Notes under the pieces: generated by a model | The model's database searches: none | The model's input: the letters and a program-made list of their open reading frames with translations, nothing else | Told to the model about the DNA's origin: nothing | Program-made: the position numbers and the translations under genes | Part shown: positions 15,062-23,629 of the stretch, piece by piece | Layout of the letters: the number at the start of each line of letters is the position of its first letter | Numbering within the stretch: position 1 is the first letter of the stretch | Assembly: GCF_036014215.1 (NCBI RefSeq) | Contig: NZ_CP107921.1 | Location: 4,336,001-4,400,000 of the forward strand | DNA: 64,000 nucleotides | Reading direction: 5' to 3' | Source: Streptomyces sp. NBC_00440 | GTDB taxonomy: Bacteria > Actinomycetota > Actinomycetes > Streptomycetales > Streptomycetaceae

Positions 15062-16234
15062 GTGCTGCCAGAAAACATTTCCCTCGGACGCCGGCTGACG
15101 GTATTTCATCTCGTGCAGCCGGTGGAAGGCGGAGTCGCCCGCGTGGTCACCGACCTGGTGCGGGCGCAAATCGCCGAAGGAATCAGAACAGTTGTGGCCT
15201 GTCCCCCCGGCGCCGGTCTGACATGGGCGCTCGCCGGGTCCGGCGCCCATGTCCGTCCCTGGCCGGCCGGGCGGGCGCCGGGGCCGGGGCTGGCCGCAGA
15301 GACCGCTGCCGCCGCCCGGCTGATCCGCGCCTGCCGCCCGGACGTGGTGCACGCGCACAGCTCCAAGGCCGGGCTGGCCGCGCGGCTCGCCGTGCGCGGG
15401 CGCGTGCCGACGGTCTTCCAGCCGCACGCCTGGTCGTTCGAGGCGGTCGGCGGCGGCACCGCACGGCTCGCGCTGGCCTGGGAGCGGTACGCGGCCCGGT
15501 GGGCCGAGCGCGTCCTGTGCGTCAGCGAGGCCGAACGGCGGGCCGGTGAGGCGGCCGGGATCGCCGCCCGCTGGGCAGTGATCCGTAACGGCGTCGACCT
15601 CGGCGAGTTCAGCGCCGACGCCGGTTCCGGCGCCGAACCGGGCTCCGCCGCAGGGCCGTTGGCAGCCGGCACCGGCCCTGTCGTCGTCTGTGTCGGCCGG
15701 CTCTGCCGGCAGAAGGGGCAGGACGTACTCCTGCGGGCCTGGCCCGAGATTCTCTGTGCGGTGCCCGGGGCCCGGCTCGTACTGGTCGGGGACGGTCCCG
15801 ACCGGGAGGCGCTGGCCAGGACCGCGCCGCCCGGAGTGCTGTTCGCCGGAGCGGTCGACGGGCCGCGCGACTGGCTGCGGGCCGCCGACCTCGTCGTCCT
15901 GCCGTCCCGCTGGGAGGGCATGGCGCTGGCCCCGCTCGAAGCGATGGCCTGCGGGCGGCCCGTCGTCCTCACCGATGTGAACGGCGCCCGGGAGAGCCTG
16001 CCGCCGGGCCACGACCGGCACGGGCTCGTCCCGCCGGACGACCCGCGCGCGCTGGCGCGCGCGGTCGGGAAGCTGCTGGCCGACGCCCCGCTGCGGGAGG
16101 CGCTCGGCCGCGAGGCCGGAGCCCACGCACGGGCGAACTTCGATGTGCGGCACACGGCCACCGCGGTCTCGGAGCTGTACCGCCGGCTCCTCGGTCTGCC
16201 CCAATCCACGACGAGGGAGCGCATCAGCCGATGA
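15062..16234 (+). CDS. Exopolysaccharide glycosyltransferase, GT4 family
   Basis: This 390-residue retaining glycosyltransferase has the GT-B fold. The N-terminal half holds FHLVQPVEGGVARVV and the acceptor-side domain. The C-terminal half holds VVCVGRLCRQKGQDVLLRAW, LVLVGDGPDREAL and the GT4 signature around PSRWEGMALAPLEAMACGRP, with the EGMALAPLE nucleotide-sugar motif. It presumably adds a sugar to the undecaprenyl-linked repeat unit on the cytoplasmic face. The GTG at 15062 is chosen because the GT4 fold begins there, with GAGAG upstream. Longer in-frame starts add unsupported sequence. It is the first gene of an operon in which each stop overlaps or abuts the next start. Confidence 0.88.
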   Translation: MLPENISLGRRLTVFHLVQPVEGGVARVVTDLVRAQIAEGIRTVVACPPGAGLTWALAGSGAHVRPWPAGRAPGPGLAAETAAAARLIRACRPDVVHAHSSKAGLAARLAVRGRVPTVFQPHAWSFEAVGGGTARLALAWERYAARWAERVLCVSEAERRAGEAAGIAARWAVIRNGVDLGEFSADAGSGAEPGSAAGPLAAGTGPVVVCVGRLCRQKGQDVLLRAWPEILCAVPGARLVLVGDGPDREALARTAPPGVLFAGAVDGPRDWLRAADLVVLPSRWEGMALAPLEAMACGRPVVLTDVNGARESLPPGHDRHGLVPPDDPRALARAVGKLLADAPLREALGREAGAHARANFDVRHTATAVSELYRRLLGLPQSTTRERISR

Positions 16235-17724
16235 CGATGGACAGCGCACCTGCTTCCCGGACGGGCCACGGCGGTGGCCCCGCCACGGCCGTGCAGCGGC
16301 CCGTGCCCGCGATCCACCCGCCGCGGAGCGCGGACGGTACGCGGCCGGAGCCGGTACGGCCTGCGGGGCTGCGGCGGGGTCGCACCGCGGCCCCGCTCAT
16401 CGCGGGTGACACCCTCGCCCTGGTCGCCACCGGCGCGCTGGTGCCGGGGCTGCGGCTGGCGCCGCTGGTCCTCGTACCGCTGCTCGCGCTGCATCTGGCC
16501 CTGCACCTCCGCGGCGGCCTCTACCGGCGCAGGCTCTCCCCATCGGCGCTGCTCGAACTGCCCGCGCTGCTCGGCCATGCGCTGGTCCTGTGGTGCACGG
16601 CGGCCGCGTGCCTCGCGGCCGTCGGGCCCTGGCACGTCCTCGACTGGACGGTGCTCGCCACCGCGGTCACCGCGCAGACGCTCACCGGCTGCGCGGTCCG
16701 CGGCGCGGTCCACCAGCTGGTGCGTACCGTCGGCGCACGGCGCAGCCAGTCGGCGCTGATCGTCGGCGGTGGCGCCGCCGCCCAGCAGATCAGTGCCGCG
16801 CTGTACGCGCACCCGGCGTACGGGATGCGGCCGGTGGGCCTGGTGGAGAGCGGCCCCGGCACCCCTGCCGAGGACGGACCCGCTGCCGGGGACGGGAGTT
16901 CCGCACTGCCCGTGCTTGCGACCCATGAGGAGATCGGCCGGGCCGTCATCCAGACCACGGTTCGCCACGCGCTGTTCGTCGGCCCCGGCAGGGCAGCGGC
17001 CGACGACCAGGCGCTGGTCCGGCTGCTCGGCGGATACGGCGTGCGGCTGTGGCTCGTCGAGACGTCGGGGCCCGGGTACCGCAGGGTCTCGGCCGACCAT
17101 CTGTGGGGGTTCGCCGTCCGGCCGCTGGCCGTGCCCGGACACCGTACGGGCCGCTGGGGCAAGCGCGCCCTCGACGCCTCCCTCGCCTGCCTCGCGCTGC
17201 TCGCCGCCGCGCCCGTGATGGCGCTGTGCGCGCTGGCCGTACGGGTCGCCGACGGGCCGGGTGTCGTCTTCCGGCAGGAACGGATCGGCATGGACGGACG
17301 CGTGTTCACGCTGCTCAAGTTCCGTACGCTGCGCCCGGCCGACGACCACGAGTCGGCGACCCGGTGGAGCGTCGCCAGGGACCACCGGATGAGCGGGGTC
17401 GGCAACCTGCTGCGCCGGACCTCGCTCGATGAGCTGCCGCAGCTGTGGAACGTCCTGCGCGGGGACATGAGCCTGGTCGGGCCGCGACCCGAACGCCCCT
17501 ACTTCGTCACCCAGTTCTCCGGCAGCCACCCCGGCTACCGCTCCAGACACCGGATGCCCGTCGGGATCACCGGGCTCGCCCAGGTCAGCGGATTGCGCGG
17601 GGACACCTCCATCGAGGACCGGGCCCGCTTCGACAACCACTACATCGACAGCTGGTCGCTCTGGCAGGACATCTGCATCCTGGCCAGGACCGCCGGCTCG
17701 CTCTTCCGGCTGGGGGGCAGCTGA
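16231..17724 (+). CDS. Polyprenyl glycosylphosphotransferase (WbaP/PglC-type priming enzyme)
   Basis: This 497-residue enzyme starts EPS repeat-unit synthesis by moving a sugar-1-phosphate from a nucleotide sugar to undecaprenyl phosphate. The N-terminal 290 residues have hydrophobic helices and a CoA-binding-like Rossmann region (SALIVGGGAAAQQIS). The C-terminal catalytic domain begins at GKRALDASLACLALLAAAPV and carries FRQERIGMDGRVFTLLKFRT, LRRTSLDELPQLWNVLRGD, MSLVGPRPERP and GLAQVSGLRG, all hallmarks of the family. Length is normal. Its ATG overlaps the stop of the first glycosyltransferase. The sugar transferred cannot be inferred from sequence. Confidence 0.93.
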   Translation: MTMDSAPASRTGHGGGPATAVQRPVPAIHPPRSADGTRPEPVRPAGLRRGRTAAPLIAGDTLALVATGALVPGLRLAPLVLVPLLALHLALHLRGGLYRRRLSPSALLELPALLGHALVLWCTAAACLAAVGPWHVLDWTVLATAVTAQTLTGCAVRGAVHQLVRTVGARRSQSALIVGGGAAAQQISAALYAHPAYGMRPVGLVESGPGTPAEDGPAAGDGSSALPVLATHEEIGRAVIQTTVRHALFVGPGRAAADDQALVRLLGGYGVRLWLVETSGPGYRRVSADHLWGFAVRPLAVPGHRTGRWGKRALDASLACLALLAAAPVMALCALAVRVADGPGVVFRQERIGMDGRVFTLLKFRTLRPADDHESATRWSVARDHRMSGVGNLLRRTSLDELPQLWNVLRGDMSLVGPRPERPYFVTQFSGSHPGYRSRHRMPVGITGLAQVSGLRGDTSIEDRARFDNHYIDSWSLWQDICILARTAGSLFRLGGS

Positions 17725-17726
17725 CC

Positions 17727-19199
17727 GTGACGGTCCTCACCCCGGCCCCCGTGCTGCCCCGGCCCCGTACCGGACCGCCCGCCCCGCCGCTCTCCGGGCG
17801 GCTCGCCCGCTGGTGGCCGGTGCTGCCCGTGGCCGCGCCCGTCGTGCTGCTGGCCGTCCCCTTCGAGTACGGGAACGGGTCGAGCACCTCCACCAACATC
17901 TCCGTGTCCGACATGGCTTCGGCGTTCCTGGTGCTGTTCTGCGCGGTACGGCTGCTGCGCGGGACGGGACCGGGGTCGCGTCCGCTGAGCCCGGCCGCCG
18001 CTGTCGTGCTGGGCGTTCCGGTGGTGGGGCTGGCCGTCGCCACCGTGACCGCCGCCGACCCGGTGGCCGCGCTCCCCGGCTTCGTGCGCTACCTCCAGGT
18101 GTTCGTGCTGGTGCCGGCGGCCGTCGTACTGCTGCTCAGGGACGCCCGCGACTTCCGGTTCGTGGCCGGACTCTTCGTCGTACTCGCCCTGGTCCAGGGC
18201 GGGTTCGGCGTCTGGCAGTACGCGACCCGCAGCGGCGCCTCCTACATGGGCTCCGACATCCGGGCCGTCGGCACCTTCGGCCCCACCGACGTCATGGGGA
18301 TGGCCACCATCGTGGCGTTCGGGATGGTCGTGGCCACCGGGCTCGCGCTGCGACCGCCGCCCGGCGCGCCCCGCTGGGTGCGCCCGGCCGCGACCGCCGC
18401 CGCGGTGGCGCTGGTGCTGCCCCTCGCGTTCTCCTTCAGCCGCGGCTCGTGGATCGCCACGGCGGTCGCGGTGCTCGCCGTCGTGCTGCTCGCCGGGTTG
18501 CGTACGGCGGTGCGCGCACTGACCGCCGCGGTCGCGGTCGCCGTGGTGCTCGTCGGCGGATTCGGGGTCGGCTCGCAGCTCATCACCGAGCGGCTGGGCT
18601 CGATCACCCAGGTCACCGCGGCCCCCGACCAGTCGGTCACCGACCGGTACACGATGTGGGCGGCGGCGGTCGGCATGTGGCGCGACGATCCCGCGACGGG
18701 TGTCGGCCTGAAGGGATTCCCCGCCTACCGCGACGGACACGCCTCGCTGGGGCTCTCGTCGGGCTCCGACACGGCGGGCGCGGGCCACGCCTTCCAGCGC
18801 CAGCCGCTGCTCTCGCCGCACAACATGTATCTGCTGGTCCTCAGCGAACAGGGCCTCGTCGGGATCACCGCGCTGGCCGGCAGCTGGGCCGCTCTCCTGG
18901 CGGGCGGGGCACGCCGCCTCTTCTCCGCGCGCAGACGGAGCGGAGCGGCCGCCGACTGCGGGCTCATGGCGGTGGGTCTGATGCTCTGGCAGACGGTCGA
19001 CTTCCTGTATGCGGACATCGGCGGCCCCGCCACCGCGCTCACCGGCATCGTCTTCGGCCTCATCGCCTGGTGGGCGCTGACGGGACCGGAGCCCGGCGCC
19101 GTCACTCGGGGCCCGGCGCTTCCCGGCGCCGTCACTCCGGGCCCGGCGTCCCCCGGCGCCGCCCGGACGCCCGCCTCCGTACGGCCGGGCGCCGTATGA
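17727..19199 (+). CDS. O-antigen ligase/Wzy-like membrane protein
   Basis: This 490-residue polytopic membrane protein with about a dozen hydrophobic segments fits the O-antigen ligase (Wzy/WaaL) superfamily, here likely the polymerase that joins EPS repeat units outside the membrane. The characteristic large extracytoplasmic loop is seen around residues 295-370, with RYTMWAAAVGMWRDDPATGVG and a conserved HNMYLLVLSEQGLVG. The C-terminal 40 residues are a low-complexity PGAVTxGPA repeat that may vary between strains. GTG at 17727 lies two bases after the previous stop. The next gene begins inside its stop codon. Confidence 0.85.
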   Translation: MTVLTPAPVLPRPRTGPPAPPLSGRLARWWPVLPVAAPVVLLAVPFEYGNGSSTSTNISVSDMASAFLVLFCAVRLLRGTGPGSRPLSPAAAVVLGVPVVGLAVATVTAADPVAALPGFVRYLQVFVLVPAAVVLLLRDARDFRFVAGLFVVLALVQGGFGVWQYATRSGASYMGSDIRAVGTFGPTDVMGMATIVAFGMVVATGLALRPPPGAPRWVRPAATAAAVALVLPLAFSFSRGSWIATAVAVLAVVLLAGLRTAVRALTAAVAVAVVLVGGFGVGSQLITERLGSITQVTAAPDQSVTDRYTMWAAAVGMWRDDPATGVGLKGFPAYRDGHASLGLSSGSDTAGAGHAFQRQPLLSPHNMYLLVLSEQGLVGITALAGSWAALLAGGARRLFSARRRSGAAADCGLMAVGLMLWQTVDFLYADIGGPATALTGIVFGLIAWWALTGPEPGAVTRGPALPGAVTPGPASPGAARTPASVRPGAV

Positions 19200-20908
19200 A
19201 CCGGATGAACGAGACGGCCACCGGCACCGGCCCGCGCGCCGCGGCCCGTACCGGAGTGCCGCTGCCGCCCGTCGCGGTCCACACGCCGCCCGTGCCGCAG
19301 CAGGGGCCGCCACGGCTCGGGAAGGTACTGGCCAGGGCCGCCGCGATCACCGCGGCGCTGACCGTCGCCGGGTCGGTGCTCGGTCTGGTCCGGGACCAGA
19401 GCATCGCGCACCTCTTCGGCGCGGGCAGCGACAGCGACGCCTTCCTGATCTCCTGGACCGTGCCGGAGATGGCGTCCACGCTGCTCATCGAGGACGCGAT
19501 GGCGCTGGTGCTCGTACCGGCCTTCAGTCACGCGCTGGCCCGCCGCGCCGCGGGGGAGCACCCGGACCCCGTACGGAGTCTGGTCTCGGCCACCCTGCCG
19601 CGGCTGCTCGTCCTGCTCGGCTGCACCACCGGGCTCCTCGTGCTGGGCGCCCCGGTGATCGTGGAGCTGCTCGCACCCGGCCTCGCCGAGCCGCAAGTCG
19701 CCGTCCAGTGCACGCGGTTGACCGCGCTCACCGTGCTCTCGTTCGGGGTCACCGGCTATCTCAGCGCGGCGCTGCGGGCGCACCGCAGCTATCTGCCGCC
19801 CGCCACGATCTATGTCGCGTACAACGTCGGCATCATCGTCACCATGCTGGTGCTGCACTCCCTGTGGGGGGTGCGCGCCGCCGCGGCCGGGGTCGCCGCG
19901 GGCAGCGTCCTGATGGTGCTGGCCCAACTGCCCGCCTTCGTCAGGCACCTGGCCGTACGGCCGTCCGGCGGCGAAACCGTACTCACTGGCCAGACCCTGC
20001 TCAACGGCAAGGCTCCGCTCACCGGCGTGGTCCCCGCCGCGCGGCCCGCTCTGCTCGGTCTCGGGGTGCTGGCGCCCGTCCTCATCTTCACCGTCTGCCG
20101 TCAGTCCCAGGTCCTCGTCGAGCGGTTCCTGGCCGCTTCGCTGCCCGCCGGGTCCATCTCGCACCTGAACTACGCGCAGAAGGTCGCGCAGGTGCCGATG
20201 ATGCTGTCGCTGATGATCTGCACGGTCACCTTCCCGGTGGTCGCCAAGGCCGTCGCCGACGGCGAGGGCGACCAGGCGCGGCGCCGGGTCGAACGCGATC
20301 TGGCGCTGGCCGGGGTCGTCGTGCTGGCCGGTACGGCGGTCGTCGTCGCCTACGCGCCGCAGATCATCGAAGTCCTCTTCCAGCGCGGTGCGTTCAGCGC
20401 AGCCGACACCGCGACCACCGCTTCCATCATGCGGGTCTACGCCCTCGGGCTGCTCGGGCAGTGTCTGGTGGGCGCGCTGGGCAGACCGTTCTTCTCGACG
20501 GTGCGCCCCACCTGGTTCCCGGCCGCCGCGATGGCCGCAGGACTCCTCGTCAACGGGGTCGCCGGCGCGCTCGCCGTCGGCCCGTGGGGGGTCTACGGCA
20601 TCACCGCGTCCAACGCCCTGGGGATCACCGTCACCGCTGTGCTGCTGCTCCGCGGGCTCGGCTCGCGGGTCGTCTCCATCCATGTACGCGGGGTCGCCCT
20701 GACGCTCGCCAGGCTGTCCGCCGCAGCCGTCGCCGCCTGCGCGGTGGGCCTGTTCGCCGCACCGCTGATCCCCGGCGCGGTGGCGAGCCTGGCGGCCGGC
20801 TGCCTGCTGGTGCCCGGTGTGTTCGCGGCGGCGGCACTGGCGCTGCGCGCCCCCGAAATCGTCGGCCTGCTCGATCTCACCAAGCGAAGGTTCCGCCATG
20901 TCCGCTGA
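19196..20908 (+). CDS. MurJ/MviN-family lipid-linked oligosaccharide flippase
   Basis: This 570-residue member of the MOP exporter superfamily is predicted to have 13-14 membrane helices. After a disordered Pro-rich start, the family opening is seen in GSVLGLVRDQSIAHLFGAG and then DAFLISWTVPEM, as in MurJ. Later segments include SHLNYAQKVAQVPMMLSL and LFQRGAFSAADTATT, also MurJ landmarks. The essential peptidoglycan MurJ is normally encoded elsewhere in Streptomyces, so this copy within an EPS operon probably acts as the Wzx that flips the undecaprenyl-linked EPS unit. ATG overlaps the ligase stop. An alternative ATG lies nine bases downstream. Confidence 0.88.
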   Translation: MNRMNETATGTGPRAAARTGVPLPPVAVHTPPVPQQGPPRLGKVLARAAAITAALTVAGSVLGLVRDQSIAHLFGAGSDSDAFLISWTVPEMASTLLIEDAMALVLVPAFSHALARRAAGEHPDPVRSLVSATLPRLLVLLGCTTGLLVLGAPVIVELLAPGLAEPQVAVQCTRLTALTVLSFGVTGYLSAALRAHRSYLPPATIYVAYNVGIIVTMLVLHSLWGVRAAAAGVAAGSVLMVLAQLPAFVRHLAVRPSGGETVLTGQTLLNGKAPLTGVVPAARPALLGLGVLAPVLIFTVCRQSQVLVERFLAASLPAGSISHLNYAQKVAQVPMMLSLMICTVTFPVVAKAVADGEGDQARRRVERDLALAGVVVLAGTAVVVAYAPQIIEVLFQRGAFSAADTATTASIMRVYALGLLGQCLVGALGRPFFSTVRPTWFPAAAMAAGLLVNGVAGALAVGPWGVYGITASNALGITVTAVLLLRGLGSRVVSIHVRGVALTLARLSAAAVAACAVGLFAAPLIPGAVASLAAGCLLVPGVFAAAALALRAPEIVGLLDLTKRRFRHVR

Positions 20909-21689
20909 TACGGCGTCACGTGACGCCGCTCCGCCCGCGCCCCGGTCCCGTATCCAGCCGTGGATCCTGATGTACCACTCGGTGGCCGACCCGGCCGACG
21001 ACCCGTACGGCATCACCGTCTCGCCCGAGCGCCTCGGCCACCAGCTGCGCCGGCTCAGACGGCGCGGGCTGACCGGCGTCGGCGTCGGGGCCCTGCTGCG
21101 GGCCCGCGCCGAGGGGCGCGGGCGCGGTCTTGTCGGGCTCACCTTCGACGACGGCTACCGCGACTTCACCGACCACGCGCTGCCGCTGCTGAAGCTCCAC
21201 GGGTGCACGGCCACCCTGTTCGTGCTGCCCGGCAGGCCGGGCGGCGAGAACGCCTGGGACGCGCTCGGCCCGCGCAAGCCGCTCCTCACCGAGGACGGCA
21301 TCCGGGCCGCCGCCGCGGCCGGCATGGAGATCGGCTCGCACGGCCTGTACCACCAGGACCTCACCGAGCTGGCCGACGACGAGCTGCGCCAGGAGACCCG
21401 GGGGAGCCGCGAGCTGCTCCGCCGGATCACCGGGGTCGCACCGGAGGGCTTCTGCTACCCGTACGGCACCCTCGACCGGCGGACCGTCGACGCCGTGCGC
21501 GACGCCGGATACTCCTACGGCTGTGCCATCGCCCCCGGGCCGCTCGCCGGCGACCACGCGCTGGCCCGCACCCACATCAGCCACGCCGACCGGGGCCTGC
21601 GGCTGGACACCAAACGGGCGCTGCACCAGCTGCACCAGCTGCGTCAATTGCGCCAACTGCGGCAGCCGGCGCCCGGAGGCAGCCGGTGA
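20898..21689 (+). CDS. Polysaccharide deacetylase, NodB/CE4 family
   Basis: This 263-residue protein is a NodB-homology carbohydrate esterase. The metal-binding and catalytic motifs are visible: LTFDDGYRDF (motif 1, residues about 79-88), EIGSHGLYHQDLT (motif 2, with the two zinc His), and FCYPYGTLDRRTVDAV (motif 3 region). No signal peptide is evident, so it may work on the lipid-linked repeat unit in the cytoplasm or leave by another route; this is unresolved. The C-terminus ends in a run of HQL/RQL triplets that looks like recent repeat expansion. The start lies inside the end of the flippase gene, and its stop overlaps the next GTG. Confidence 0.9.
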   Translation: MSADTASRDAAPPAPRSRIQPWILMYHSVADPADDPYGITVSPERLGHQLRRLRRRGLTGVGVGALLRARAEGRGRGLVGLTFDDGYRDFTDHALPLLKLHGCTATLFVLPGRPGGENAWDALGPRKPLLTEDGIRAAAAAGMEIGSHGLYHQDLTELADDELRQETRGSRELLRRITGVAPEGFCYPYGTLDRRTVDAVRDAGYSYGCAIAPGPLAGDHALARTHISHADRGLRLDTKRALHQLHQLRQLRQLRQPAPGGSR

Positions 21690-22849
21690 GGGTCCTGCAC
21701 ATCATCACCGGGCTCGGTGTCGGCGGCGCCGAGCAGCAACTGCGGCTGCTGCTGCGCCGGTTGCCCGTCGAGTGCGACGTGGTCACCCTCACCAACCCCG
21801 GTCCGGTCGCCGACGGGCTGCGCGCCGACGGGGTCTCCGTCACCCATCTGGGGATGGGCGGCAACCGCGACCTCACCGCGCTCCCCCGGCTGACCCGGCT
21901 GATCCGGCGCGGCCGGTACGACCTGGTCCACACCCATCTGTACCGCGCCTGTGTGTACGGCAGGATCGCGGCCCGGCTGGCCGGGGTCCGCACCACGATC
22001 GCCACCGAACACTCGCTGGGCGAGCGGTACATCGAGGGCCGCCCGCTCACCCCGTCCACCCGCGCGCTGTATCTGCGCACCGAGCGGCTGGGGTCCGCGA
22101 CCGTCGCGGTGTCGTCGACCGTCGCCGACCGGCTGCGCCGCTGGGGCATCCCGGCGCGGCGCATCCATGTCGTACCGAACGGCATCGACGGGGCGCGGTT
22201 CCGGCACGACCCGCAGGTACGGGCCGCCACCCGGGCCCTGCTCGACATCCCGGCCGGCGACTTCGTGGTGGGCGGTGTCGGCAGGCTGGTGCCGGGCAAG
22301 CGGTTCGACCTGCTGGTACGGGCGGTCGCCGCACTGCCCGGGGTCCGGCTGGTGCTGGCCGGGGACGGGCCCGAGCGGGAGCCGCTGCGGGCGCTCGCCG
22401 GGCGGCTGGGGGCCGGTGACCGCGTCCACTTCCTCGGCGAGTGCGACGCGCTGCCCGACGGGCCGCACACCGGGCCGACCGTCCCCGCTGTCCTGGACGC
22501 GGTGGACGTCTTCGTCTCCGCGTCCGAGGAGGAGTCCTTCGGGCTCGCGGTGGTCGAGGCACTGGCCGCCGGTCTTCCGGTGCTGCACGCCGCCTGCCCC
22601 GCGCTCGACGACCTGCCGGCGGAGCCGGTGCCGGGCGCGGTACGGGTGCCGGGCGGCGCCGGGGCGTTCGAGGCGGCGCTCCGTCACCAACTGGAGCTGG
22701 GTGTACGGAGGCTGGAGCCGCCTGCGGTGGTCGGCCACTACGACATCGCGCGCAGCGCCGGCAGCCTGCTCGGGGTGTACGCCCGCGCCGCCGAGGCCGC
22801 CCCGGCCGTTCCGCGCGTACGCCCTCCGTTCGTGACGCCCGTTCCGTAA
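21686..22849 (+). CDS. Exopolysaccharide glycosyltransferase, GT4 family (second)
   Basis: This 387-residue GT-B glycosyltransferase begins VRVLHIITGLGVGGAEQQL, the usual GT4 N-terminus, followed by a YDLVHTHLYRACVYGRIAA motif. The C-terminal half has VVPNGIDGARF, VGRLVPGKRFDLLVRAVA, LVLAGDGPEREPL and the sugar-nucleotide site SASEEESFGLAVVEALAAG. It resembles capsule and teichuronic-type enzymes that extend the repeat unit. The GTG at 21686 overlaps the deacetylase stop by four bases. It ends 84 bases before the chain-length-like gene; that gap is a short direct-repeat-like run of GACGCAGA. Confidence 0.88.
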   Translation: MRVLHIITGLGVGGAEQQLRLLLRRLPVECDVVTLTNPGPVADGLRADGVSVTHLGMGGNRDLTALPRLTRLIRRGRYDLVHTHLYRACVYGRIAARLAGVRTTIATEHSLGERYIEGRPLTPSTRALYLRTERLGSATVAVSSTVADRLRRWGIPARRIHVVPNGIDGARFRHDPQVRAATRALLDIPAGDFVVGGVGRLVPGKRFDLLVRAVAALPGVRLVLAGDGPEREPLRALAGRLGAGDRVHFLGECDALPDGPHTGPTVPAVLDAVDVFVSASEEESFGLAVVEALAAGLPVLHAACPALDDLPAEPVPGAVRVPGGAGAFEAALRHQLELGVRRLEPPAVVGHYDIARSAGSLLGVYARAAEAAPAVPRVRPPFVTPVP

Positions 22850-22933
22850 GCCCAGGTCCGTTCCGTAACCCCGTGCCGACGCAGACCCCCGACGCAGACC
22901 CCCGACGCAGATCCCGACGGAGAAGTGAGCCCC

Positions 22934-23629
22934 ATGCCTGATTCGCCCAGCGAAGAGCACCGCGCCATCCCCCGCACCATCGGACGGGCCGTCCGCCGCC
23001 GCGCTGCCGCGCTGCCGCGCTGGTGGCCGCTGCCGCTGTGCGCACTCGTCGGTGTGGTCGGCAGTGCGTCGTACGGAGCGCTCGCGGCGCCCGACTACGC
23101 CGCCACCAGCTATGTCGTCGCCGCGCCCGCCAAGGGCTCAGACCCGGCCACCGCCCTCGGCTTCGCCCAGGCGTACGGCCGTATCTCCACCAGTGCGTCG
23201 ACCCTCGCCGCGGCGCAGCCGGCCGCGGGCGTCCCGGCACGGACGCTGGGGCGGCACGTCAGGACGGAGACCTCACCCGAGTCCCCGATGATCGGCATCA
23301 CCGGCAGCGCGACGCGCCCCGGCACGGCCGCCCACATCGCCAACGCGGTGGCCGGAGCGCTCACCGCCGGCGCCAACGGCGCCTCGGACAGCACCGGCGT
23401 CCGCCTCGTCCTGTTCTCCAAGGCCGTCCCGCCGTCGGCCGCCGTCTCGCCCTCGTTGCCGGTCGGTATCGCCGTCGGCGGCTGCGCGGGCGGCCTCGTC
23501 GGCGCCCTCGCGCTGCTGGTCCGCCCGCGCCGCAAGCAGGGCAACACCGGCACCGCGGTCCCGGCGCCCGCCCAGGCCACCGGGTCCGACGCGCTCGCCG
23601 AGCCCGCCCAGCAGAAGGAACACGTCTGA
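22934..23629 (+). CDS. Wzz-like chain-length determinant protein without kinase domain
   Basis: This 231-residue membrane protein has an N-terminal helix (about residues 27-46, WWPLPLCALVGVVGSASYGA). A periplasm-facing domain follows, with YAATSYVVAAPAKGSDPATA and GITGSATRPGTAAHIANAVA. A second helix near residues 172-195 (SLPVGIAVGGCAGGLVGALA) is preceded by the Pro-containing motif AVPPSAAVSPS. This is the layout of Wzz/CapA-type polysaccharide co-polymerases. Unlike full-length versions it has no BY-kinase domain, and no separate kinase is encoded nearby. The ATG at 22934 has GGAGAAG about 8 bases upstream; an in-frame GTG lies nine bases earlier. Role in EPS length control is inferred. 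Confidence 0.78.
   Translation: MPDSPSEEHRAIPRTIGRAVRRRAAALPRWWPLPLCALVGVVGSASYGALAAPDYAATSYVVAAPAKGSDPATALGFAQAYGRISTSASTLAAAQPAAGVPARTLGRHVRTETSPESPMIGITGSATRPGTAAHIANAVAGALTAGANGASDSTGVRLVLFSKAVPPSAAVSPSLPVGIAVGGCAGGLVGALALLVRPRRKQGNTGTAVPAPAQATGSDALAEPAQQKEHV

Noticed and set aside
20917..20928. CGTCACGTGACG palindrome at the deacetylase start considered as parS
   Set aside because: It shares only the central CACGTG with parS; the TTT/AAA arms are absent, and it lies in coding sequence.
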